From contig KV419415.1 of assembly GCA_001630475.1 (NCBI GenBank), positions 269,912 to 321,929 of the forward strand: a stretch of 52,018 bases of DNA. The letters run 5' to 3'. Below, one piece after another: positions 11,602-22,500 of the stretch (position 1 is its first letter; each line of letters opens with the position of its first letter). The notes below the pieces were generated by a model. That model had not been told where the DNA came from. It saw nothing but the letters and a program-made list of their open reading frames with translations, and did no database searches. Source of the stretch: Sistotremastrum niveocremeum HHB9708 (taxonomy: Eukaryota; Basidiomycota; Agaricomycetes; Sistotremastrales; Sistotremastraceae). A program made the position numbers and the translations under genes.

Positions 11602-13132
11602 TCAGTTGATGCCGTTGACCCTGGTTCGCTCGCTCTCTTCGCCAAGTGTTGCCACCTCCTCCATGTTTCCTCTTGGTCGCACACTCTCAGACGCTTGTTC
11701 TTCGTCAATTTCTTGCCTCTGATCGACCGTATCGCAGATGCAACTGGCTCCAGCTTTCATGGCCCGGGCGTTTTCGCATGAGGCATAATGTGTCCTCCAT
11801 CGGTCTGGTACACGTATGCCCCAGACCGCCAGAACATCCTGCAAGATACAGTGAACACACTTTCACAGAGTGGGCAAATATACCCACAGATTTAGTGGCG
11901 AGCACCAGAAATGCCACCAGCGCAGCTTCAAGCCACCCGATCAGTGGCAAATTTGGAAAGATAAAAAAATGCTCACTAGCAGCTTGCACGTATTGCACCG
12001 TAATACCCAAGGTTTGCAAGGCTCTCTCGGCATTTCCATGAAGAGACTGTCCGCTTTCTATCGTCATAATGATATACATGACAAGATACACCGCTCGATA
12101 TCCGCTGAACAACGACATTCTGACAATGATGTCACGGAGATGTCTTACTTCAGCTGCGCGATGAGCCCGGTATCTGAAGAGGAAACAAAGAATGAGGCCT
12201 GTCAATCGATAACATGGTCAGAGGATACATAGCGCGCAGAGGCAACGCTACCATCTAGTAAGGTTGCAACACCCAGAACCCCGATGGCAAGGAAGTAAGA
12301 TGGTACCCAGATATTCCTGGATTACAATGTGTTTGAATGTCAATGGCCTCGGATTGCAAACGATCAAGTAAAACGTCACCCTTTTGTAGTACAGAATTGT
12401 GCGTTGAATGTACTTGTAGCCACTTCACCAGATACTGGAGCACTCCACTGACGATCCAGATCAGTGTAACCCGGAAGTATTCTCAGCTTACTGGGCTCAA
12501 CACACCGCATATGTTTGGAAGAAAAATATCCCAAAGCCGAAGTAAGGCGTGTAAGCTAGCTGCTCATCCACATTCATTTCCAAGCGATAATAGGAGAAAT
12601 AAGGAAGAGTTTACCGTCTTTTCGACCCAGCGTTTGGAATTAGACTTCACGAACCAGGAAGGACGAGTTAAGCAGAAATAAAGCTGGACGACGCATGCGT
12701 CATATCGTTGCCGCTTTTTCGAAGATATCAATGACGTACGTTCAAGAGAAGGCTGAGCGTCGCAAGCGCAGTCCTACCCGTCTTCAGAGTGAGCTTCCGT
12801 GCAATCGAGAGTGAAGGCTTACATAATTGTGGCACCGTCATCTGCTGCCTGTGAGAAAAGACAGAGGCCTTGACTAGTGATTGTGGTTGATGAAATCGGG
12901 ATATAAGACCTGAGAGAGATGTTTCTCCAGAAGTTCGTCCGTTCCACGTTCAGTTCAACACTCACAATAAGGATCCTGCCACGGAGAAAACGATCCAAGA
13001 GATGCAAAAGTGAATCACGACAATGGATCTCTTTCTCTTGACAAATAAAAACGTGACCAGAAGAACAGGAAGACCGACGTGACCCCCAACAATTTGCAAG
13101 GTCAGAAGAACTGGTCGGTTGGCAGTTGACAT
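11602..13132 (-). CDS. Seven-transmembrane receptor-like protein A
   Basis: A predicted plasma-membrane 7TM protein of 346 residues. Ten exons were inferred on the minus strand: 13132-12966, 12909-12823, 12773-12740, 12683-12615, 12559-12506, 12447-12380, 12316-12252, 12198-11977, 11925-11888, 11838-11602. The lengths sum to 347 codons. Segments: TM1 around GGHVGLPVLLVTFLF, TM2 HFCISWIVFSVAGSLL, TM3 MTALATLSLLLN, TM4 YTPYFGFGIFFFQTYA, TM5 SYFLAIGVLGVATLLD, TM6 YRAVYLVMYIIMT, TM7 ALVAFLVLATKS, then a polar, acidic cytoplasmic tail. Basic residues after TM1 (KRKRS) and before TM6 fit the positive-inside rule. Exons of 167/87/34/69/54/68/65/222/38 nt match 7TM-B exactly. I know similar multi-copy GPCR-like families in basidiomycetes but recognise no named family. 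It does not look like STE3. The ligand is unknown. Confidence 0.8.
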
Positions 13133-14882
13133 AGATTAAATAGACTAATAAGATGGGACTGTGAAGCCACCAGGGTTCACGGCGTCTGCGGGTAGGAAAC
13201 GACGGCTGATTGGCAGATTATCTTATGGGTGGCAGCAGGAAACTTGCGCGCAGCGCTGTGAAGACTGGTGATAAACTTCCCTCCCAGATCTTAAGTACGG
13301 AGGTGCAAAGATTGGAGCATCAGGGAGATGAATCGGGATCTATAAGTCTTGATGTCGAAGTTTCTGCGGCGATTATTGCGAGGGACGAACAGCTGCGGGT
13401 GAGAGAAGAAGACTGAACATTGGTGGTGTCAGTAATAGCGGCAACGGAGAACATGAACAAACGTGCCACCATCATCTCTATCCGTATCGAGAAACGATGA
13501 ACAAGGTGATAATGTCTACCTCTTTCGGGTAGACGATGTCGTGATTCTTGAAGCGGACTAGCGTAGTTGAGGTGACAAGTGAGGTCAAGTCGCATGCGTC
13601 CGATATTCAGAACTGAACCCATGAAACTCGCTCACAGTGACAGCGATTGCTAAGACTTGAGAAGGTATACTCAGGAGAGAATCGAAATTGAGAAAAATTC
13701 TCGAAAACGTACACGTACTAAATGTGGAGATCTGGTCATGGTGGGCTTTTCAAACTCCGAATTCTTTGTCGAGCTGATCCGCGATCGCAATTCACAGCTC
13801 TTAGGCTCTCCAGTGATTTACAGCCCAAGTGCCTGATGGACCACAGTTGAGCGTCCTTGTGAAATCTCTTACTCGAATCATGGAGCTAGAAGGCCATTCA
13901 ATATACAACATAATGCACGCTCAGAACAACGTGAATTAAAGACTCAGAATGAGTTTCGCACCCAGAACATAACGATCTATTACGACGACCGCACTGTCAC
14001 ATTCTAGATCAATTAGAATTGAAGATAAGTGGTAAAATCAACACTGAATCTCTACCCCAGTTCAGCGTGAAAGGGTCATTTTCGTTCAAAACCGAAAGTT
14101 GGTTCGTAGGGGATGCTCGGCCGATGCCCGAGCCGTGACTTGTACAGTACTCCATGACGCGTGATGTCACACTATTCTTCGGACTTTCGGAGGCAAGCTT
14201 GCTGGAAGGACTTGCTTTCGTGTGTACGACTACCACTGTAGTACCAGTGCGAGCAGATGACCAGCCCTCTCTCCGGGCAACGACTATCGTGTTGAAACGG
14301 TGAGCTGTGGTCTCTCATATTGGAAGTGATTCCGATGCATAATCTGTGCTTAGTTCACGCCGCAGAAATATCCAAGGAATATCTTCAAGTGACCTTGTAA
14401 AACCAACGGTTTGGCAGTTCAAGTGGCAAATCGAGGAAAAGCTCTGGCCCCTTTCCACCCCTTTCATCGCATTCGTGAAGAAACCATGTCAAGCTGTTCT
14501 ACGTCTATGGAAAATGCAAGCTCCACAGCTGCTCAACCTGCATCACCGACTTTCACCGAATTGAACCTGGTATGAAGGGTCTGATGTCGGAAAGCGTCTC
14601 AACAACTGCACATCTTATTGATCCGACTGTTGCTAGCAAAAGCCGTGCGGATGTAGTATCTCAGGCCGCCTTTCACCGAGGCCTGTTGTTTCATGCGTTG
14701 CAATGAATTGAACGAGCGATATATAGGTGGGCCACTATCATCGTTCTGCCGTGTTCCGCTAAATTGGAGGAGCTGGTCTCTAAGACGTTGAACTGAAAGC
14801 AACCTGAGGAACTCTCCTGATCGCCTCGAGAACTGGTCTTCAATAATCATCCTATCAGAACGTTCACCTTCTTTTCGATGAC
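13133..14882. other. Upstream of 7TM-A and of SSP1
   Basis: No gene is called. The part upstream of 7TM-A (about 13200-13650) resembles the region upstream of 7TM-B (about 23200-23700), including the shared motif CAGATCTTAAGTA, so promoter DNA was duplicated with the gene. Short open frames on both strands (13320-13622, 14009-14236, 14346-14564, 14599-14850) show no domain or signal. A TATATA box at 14720-14725 precedes SSP1. Confidence 0.5.
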
Positions 14883-15274
14883 ATGCGACTTTTCCTGACT
14901 GCCCGGTTCGCTATAATTGGCGTTTTCGCTTTGGGGGTGCAGGCCCACCCTCTGTTTCTCTCAGATATTGTTAGCTGGATCGATGCAGAGGTCGGAGCTT
15001 CCACTTCCACTTTGCCAACATATACGACGGAAGCACCCAGCAGCAGCACAGTTGTAATGTCCCTCTATTTGCTCATATCACTTCGTTCTCACATCTGCCA
15101 AAGAAGCCATCATCACCATTATTCAAAGATGCTAAAAATCCAGGCCACGTCATTACGTCCGAGGTACCTATATCCCCACAGCCCCAAAATTCCTCAAGTT
15201 CTAACATTTTTTATTAGCAGGTGATATGCAACATAGAGGCCACTGAGGATCAGGACGTCGGGTCATTCTGCTGA
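14883..15274 (+). CDS. Small secreted protein SSP1
   Basis: A predicted secreted protein of 95 residues, function unknown. Three exons (14883-15053, 15104-15163, 15218-15274), all phase 0. The signal peptide (IIGVFALGVQA) is followed by HPLFLSDIVSWID, nearly the same as QPLFLSKVIDWID in SSP3. The middle is Thr/Ser-rich. Exon 2 ends GHVITSE in both proteins. The last exon gives VICNIEATEDQDVGSFC, so the chain ends on Cys. The two Cys of the mature protein are in this exon and could pair with each other or between chains. It is a clear paralogue of SSP3 (26474-26869). Confidence 0.7.
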
Positions 15275-16076
15275 TGCGGTCCACTTTTTTTCGGGAGCTC
15301 GCTTGACCTTGAGACTTGCCGGATAGGTCAATATGAATGAGATACACAAAGCAGCGGGGATTCAAGCTCATAATTCGACATCCCGAGCTACACCTGGTGC
15401 CACAAATATTTCATTAATAGCGCCCATCTGCTCGGAATAGAATATTTGAGATCGCACTGCTGGATATTTGACGTTTCAGAAATATATATATGCGGTAAAT
15501 TGAGGGGCGCAAAGTACAGATTGTTATTCTATGTCATCGGCGATGGTTCACCGATGACTTTCATTGAGAGATCTCGAGAGAGAGAAAGTGTGTGTGTCAA
15601 GTGTTCGGCCGAAGATTCGGAGATCTGAGCTTGAAATTTGGTGCCGTCACATCTGGATCGCGCCTGCTGCTGTCGCTGTTCGTCGCTGACAAGATCAACA
15701 AGGACTTGTGGAACTTGGATAAGAGACCTTCCTACGCACAAAGCTACAAATTGCCTCCCTGCTTAGAAATCACTACATTAGCGGAGTCGGTGAAACTGAT
15801 CGGTCAAAAAAATGAGTCGATGCGCCCGGCCTTTGACTCTGGATCTCCTGGAAGCGAGAACAACAACGCGACAGACTGTCGAATGAACGTATGCTACTGG
15901 AGGACGACATGATGAAGGTTGAAATTACTTCAGGTGCCAGCGACATCTATACATCCGTTCGTCGGCTTCACGATAAGCTCCTTTCTGAGAAACCAACCAA
16001 TCCTTACATTATTGCGGAGCTGGTCTTTCGCATACTCTCTAATCTACGCACCCTCGGAAACTTCTTCTTGAGAAGA
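15275..16076. other. Intergenic, SSP1 to SSP2
   Basis: No convincing gene is seen. An open frame at 15592-15912 (plus) has no signal peptide or recognisable motif and is not called. Confidence 0.45.
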
Positions 16077-16518
16077 ATGCGATTCGGTGACTGGACTCAT
16101 ATTTTGACTCTGGCATCTGCGGCTCTCCTTGTACGCAGCGCTCCAACCGACTTGATTGACACTGGTTTGTCCAATACAACCCTTTTGTCAGATGCCTTTC
16201 TTCCAAAGGTTGCTCTAGACAATAAACCAAGTCAAACACAGGTATGTTATATGTAATGGTTCGGAAACATTATCCTTCAACCTTCTTGATCACAGGCTCC
16301 TGGGTCAATCCGATCATCGGCCCTCGCAGAACTTGCGGCACAGGCTACTGGATTTGAGCGAACGGGATTGTCCTTCACTGCAGTGGTGAGCTGACTGACT
16401 GAAAATCTCTCGATAGTGTCAGCATGCTAAACCTGATTTTTGTTCGAAGGATTCGATATGCACGGAGGCGCGCCTGGAGTCCTACAAAACCGGTCAAAGT
16501 CTGCCTTTGTTTTGTTGA
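16077..16518 (+). CDS. Small secreted protein SSP2
   Basis: A predicted secreted protein of 107 residues. Three phase-0 exons (16077-16241, 16296-16385, 16450-16518). It has the signal peptide HILTLASAALLVRSA, then a polar middle, an Ala-rich stretch (ALAELAAQATG) and a last exon opening DSICTEA and ending LFC at the stop. The C-x-x-EA...FC ending resembles SSP1 and SSP3 (C-x-x-EA...SFC), although the rest is not alignable by eye. Its stop lies only 36 bp from the stop of the convergent 7TM-B gene, so the two transcripts almost certainly overlap at their 3' ends. Confidence 0.65.
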
Positions 16519-16554
16519 CGCATTATCATTAAAGACCACTTACAATTCGGGCAA

Positions 16555-19500
16555 TTATCTGATAAACAGAACGACACTGCTCTCCTCTCGATGTACACCT
16601 ATCGTCGCCTCTGTGTCCTGGCTTGATTGCACATTATCAAAACCTTCTTCCTCTCTTTGTTCAAGGTCATCACATATACATGTACTTGCAGGCGTTATTT
16701 CCCGCGCTTTGTCGCATGATGCGTAATGAGTCTGCCATCTCTCAGGAACACGAAGACCCCAGACTGCCAAGACATCCTGTGGCTAAATATCAGTGCACCA
16801 AACACACCATATATCACATGAGAACCGACCGATTTAGTTGCGAGAACCAGAAATGCTACCAGGGCATCTTCCATTCTATTTGATTATTGACGCTTTGGTA
16901 AAAGTGAGATAGTACTCACTAGCGGCTTGAACATATTGCACTGTGACGCTCAGTGATTGCAGTGCTTTCTCGGCATTTCCGGAGAGGTGTGAACCACTTT
17001 CTATCGTCATGATGATATACATAACTAGATAGACCGCTCGGTAAGCACTGAACAAGGACATTCTGATAATGATGTCATGAAGATGATTTGCTTCGAGCGC
17101 TGCACGGGCACGAGATCTGAAGAGGGAACAGAGAATGACGCCTGCCGAACAAAAGATCATCAATTATCATCGATCACATAGTTGGGAGAGGTCGAGGTAC
17201 CGTCTAGTAAAGTCGCCACACCGAGGATTCCGATTGCTGAGAAGTACGAAGGGACCCAGATCTTTCTGTATCACCTTGAGTCCGACGGTCTTGTATTTCA
17301 AAGGCTGAGAAAGACTCTACCCGTTCGAGGTACAGAATTGGACATTAAATGTGCTTGCGCCAACTTCGCCAGACAGTGGGGCACTCCACTAATTATCTAC
17401 ATAAGTAAATTCTTGAAATCATCAGCTCGAGTCATGTAGACACACCGCATAGGTCTGGAAGAAAAATGCCCAGAAGCTGACATAAGGTATGTATGCGAGC
17501 TGGTTATCTCGAGTCAGTTCATAGCATTACTGTTGAGAATATCGAGCCCGTATAGGAGTGCAGGGGGAGCTGATCCGGACGCTATGCCACTCGGGCGGAG
17601 TCCCAATCGGAGACTCTCTACTGTACAGTCGTAGATAAGTAGTATGTCGGAGTTTCATGTAGACCTCAGTGTTGTACCCAACGACTGAGGTCAGTATCTT
17701 TCTCATGTATTTCTTTTCACTTGCTCATTCCTTTCATAGCTATATTTCGCACAGGTAGTTTACATCAATATACTTAGTGTTGTACCCAACGACTGAGCTA
17801 TATTTCGCACAGGTTATGAGCCCTGCGCTCGAAAATTGATAGTCCAAGGTCCCTCACTCATTTTCTCTCGACATCCTTCCATTTTTTTTTCAAAACATCA
17901 TCGTATCCCGACATGTCTTCGGCAAACGATACACTAGCGAACGCGTTCAAGAACTTGCCGAACCTTACCGGCAGCGAAGACTACAGTGTCTGGAAGGCAA
18001 AACTCTCACTTATATTGGATATCAAGGGACTTCTGGGCTACGTCGATGGCTCAATTACAGAGCCTACTAGCACCATCGCCGATGTCACAGACAAAGATGG
18101 CGCAGTTACAGGGACAAAAATCGTCCCACCCGATGCCACTCTCCTCGAAGCATGGAATCTCCAGAATAAAAGGGCCAAACTCGACATTATGTTCAGCGTC
18201 AGTAAACCGTTGGTGCCGATTGTCAATGCTTGTACCACGGCACGAGAAGCTTGGAGGAAATTCGAGATATCTTACGAAAATCGTGGAGCACCTCAGATCA
18301 CATCCCTTATCCGAAAACTCTTCACTACGAGATACGTCGAGGGCACAGATATACAAGAACATTTCAACAATCTCATCACAATGAACAATGAAATGGCCAC
18401 CCTCAACTTCGTCCTCACGGACTTCATGTTCTCCTGTACCATCCAAGCATCCATGCCAGAGTCTTTTGGTGCTTTTGTCAGCATGATGAGCGTCCAGCCT
18501 CGTACAGTCGATGAAACCTGCAGCCTACTCCGTCAGGAAGTCGAACGGCGGAAGGAATCAAATCATATAGGTACCCTTGCCACCGAAACCGCATTAGCTG
18601 CACAGAGGGCTTCCAGGCCTCGTTGTGGGAACTGCGGGATGGCTACACATTCCAAAGAAATGTGCTGGGGTATTGGAGGCGGTAAACAAGGTCAGGGTCC
18701 AGCCGAACGACCGTACGGGAACATCAAAACACCTGAGCATCCCAACGGGAAACCAAGAGCTCGTGTTGCTCAGACTCAGGCAATACAACCAGTGGCTACT
18801 CTAACGCCCGTCCCTACTGTCCCCGTACCAATTCCACAAGCCAACATTGTCGACACTCGTATCGATCCCAGGGCCCTAGTTGCTGCCTTTAGCGCTGATA
18901 TCCTGGATGGTTACATTATAGATTCCGGCGCCACTAGGCACATCAGCAACAATCCTGCGGATTTTGTTGAACTTCACTCAACAAATATTGCTATCCGAGG
19001 TCTGGGTGGTCATATGGAGCAAAGCTCTGGTGTTGGCACTGTCAGGATAAAGTGGCTTGACACTGGTCGGATCATCGAACTCCAAAATGTCCTATACTCT
19101 CCAACCGCCGGTGTACGACTCATTTCAAAGTCGGAGCTTGACCTCCTCGGTTGGGAGTCTAGATCTAAAAATGGGATCTATAAGTGGTTCGATGCCCATG
19201 GTCATTTCCTTGGGACCGCTCACAAACAGAATGGAATGTGGCCCATCAATGCTACTATCGAAGGGCCTGTTGCCAACATCGTCTCAGCTCCTGGAGGGCC
19301 AAAAGCGAATAGGTACCTGTGGCACTGTCGCACAGGTCATCAGGCCATCTCTGCCATCGAGTCTATGATTCGGCATGGCACTGTGGATGGTCTTGATGTC
19401 GATATGACGGATCCCATACCCATATGTGGTCCCTGCATAAAAGGGAAACATGAGCGCATTTCGTTTCCTCGATCAGAAAATCGTGCCACTGCTCCTCTTG

Positions 19501-22500
19501 AGCGTATACACGCTGATCTCTGCGGCCCTTTCAGCGTTGCGAGTCGAGGTGGTCACAAATATTTTTTGGGACTCACCGACGATTACACTCGCATGTACTG
19601 GGTGTTCTTCCTTCGAGATAAGACAGGCATTCTCCAGATCTTCAAGGACTTCAAAGCTATAGCAGAAAATCAGTCCAATCATTCTTGGAAACGCCTCCGC
19701 AGCGATAACGGCGGTGAATTCGTCAATACCGAACTCGAAGAATGGCTCACTTCCCAGGGTATTCTGCACGAAACCACAGCTCCCTACACCCCTGAGCAAA
19801 ATGGCGTCGCAGAGAGGGCAAATCGCACGATAATGGAACGTGTCCGTGCCATGATCTATGCTCGAAATGTGAGCCTATCCTTCTGGGCCGAAGCTGTGAA
19901 CACTGCCACTTACCTTCGAAACCGTAGCCCCACATCCACATTGCCTAAAGGCAAGACACCTCATGAGATGTGGCATGGAGTCAAACCTAATGTGGGGCAT
20001 TTACGAGTTTTCGGAGTAAGGTGCTGGGTTCACGTACCGGATGAATTGCGTAGAAAACTCGATCCTAAATCCATTGAATGCATTTTCCTCGGTTATTACG
20101 ACGATTCGAAAGCCTACCGGTGCTATGATCCCAAAGCTCATCGCTACTACAAGTCTTGTCACGTCATTTTTGACGAGACCCTGCACAAAGTTGTCGAAAC
20201 TCCATTCTCTTCGCCTGCAGGGGGAGTTAAGCTGCTCGAATCGGATATGGAAGACTCACCTGATGAAGTCATGACCAATATCAACGAGGACGATGATATT
20301 AGTCCCCACGAACACGATGTTCAAGTCCCAGATCACACAGAACCTCAGCAGGATGATCAACGAGTAGAACTCGGCGAGGAGAACCAAGATGGAGAAAATA
20401 CAGAGGCAGACAACAGATCCGACGAAGGAGGCAATGCCGACGAAGAGAATCGAGCAGAGGAAACTAGACCCAGATCAAGAGCACCTAGACGACGCATAGA
20501 TTATGGACCACCTTCAAGAAAGTCACGCCGTAATGAAGGACTCGAAGCCGAACATTTCGTGCCACTAGAAGGAGCGCCCGTCCCTAAAACCACCGAGACG
20601 AGGCAAGACGATTCCGATAATGAATCAGAACTCTCGGAGGTGCCATCAGGTGCTGGATATATGGACAATGATGAAGAGTACGCATTCAATGCCCAGAAAG
20701 TCACAGTTTTACCATCAGGCATGGAGCCGAAATCGTATGAGGAAGCAATAAACAGCGAAGACAAAGAGCATTGGATTGCTGCCATGCAAACGGAAATTGA
20801 TACTCTTCATCAATACGGAACCTGGATTGTTGGACCACGCAGACCAGGAGTACAACTGGTCGGATCCAAATGGGTTTACCATATCAAACACGATGAAAAA
20901 GGGAAAATACTCAAATATAAGGCCCGACTGGTGGCACAGGGGTTTTCCCAACGATTTGGTGAATCATATTTTGATGTTTTCGCACCAGTTGGGCGATTTG
21001 AGTCCCTCAGGATGGTGATAAGCCTAGGAAAGAAGCTAGGATGGGTTATAAGGCAGGGAGACGTCAAATCTGCGTACCTGAATGGCCTTTTGGAGGAACT
21101 CATCGATCTGAAACAACCTGAAGGGTTTACAGAAGGCAACCTGGGCGATGTGTGCATTCTACGAGCACCATTATACGGCCTCAAACAAGCAGGACGAGCA
21201 TGGTACCTACACATCAACGAAATCTACAAAGAACTGGGCTTCGTACGAATTCACGTTGATCATGCTGTGTATGCTCGGAAAACCGAAACTGGTGCCAGTA
21301 TCGTTAACATGGCTGTAGACGATCTCGTCATGACTTCTAGTTCCAATTCTGAAGCGGACCGATTGGAAAAGGAACTCGGGGACAAGGTCAAAATGATTTT
21401 TGGTGGCGAGCTACATTGGATCCTAGGTATCGAAGTGGTGAATCAGCCAGACGGCTCATGTATCTTGACGCAACGGGCGTACATTGATACTCTCCTTCGA
21501 AGATTCAACCTTGACGGTTTCGAAGTTAAACCTGTCGCCACACCCCTCGATCCCTCAGTCGTAATCGACGCTTCTATGTCTCCTGCGCCAGATGACGTCA
21601 AAACCATAGCTGAGATGCGACGGGTTCCCTACCGTGAAGCTCTAGGAGCTATCAATTATGCGGTACATGCCACTCGACCCGATATCGCTCATGCTGCTCA
21701 GAAATTGGCCCGGTATTCTTCAAACCCTGGTCCAGCTCATTGGACAGCTGTTAAGCGAATCTTGAAATACCTGAAGGGAACACGAGATTTTGGAATCAGA
21801 TTGGGTGGAACAGACTCGGATGTGCCACTCGCCATTTATTCCGATGCCGACTGGGGTGAAGATCGTGACACCAGGAAATCAACTTCGGGCTATGCTGCCT
21901 ACTGCTTTGGTAGTTTGGTAAGCTGGAGCTCCAAGTTACAACCAACTGTCGCATTATCCACACTCGAATCCGAGTATATGGCTGCATCGCACGCCGTACA
22001 ACAAGCCCTATGGATGCAGGAATTTCTTAAAGAGCTTGATCTTCCTGGCCTGGGTTTACGTCCATTAGGACCTACACCACTATACATCGATAACCAGGGG
22101 ACTATCGCCTTTGCCAAAGGAACTACCAGTTATGGTCGCACCAAACATATCGATATTCGCCACCATTTCGTCCGAGAACAACTTGAAGCCAAACACATTA
22201 CTATCGACTACATACCGTCCAAAGAAAATGTTGCAGATCTATTTACCAAAGCTCTTGCACGACCACTTTTCGAAGCTCACTTGAACACCCTGCGTATCCA
22301 CGAGCTCGAGGGGGAGTGTTGAGAATATCGAGCCCGTATAGGAGTGCAGGGGGAGCTGATCCGGACGCTATGCCACTCGGGCGGAGTCCCAATCGGAGAC
22401 TCTCTACTGTACAGTCGTAGATAAGTAGTATGTCGGAGTTTCATGTAGACCTCAGTGTTGTACCCAACGACTGAGGTCAGTATCTTTCTCATGTATTTCT

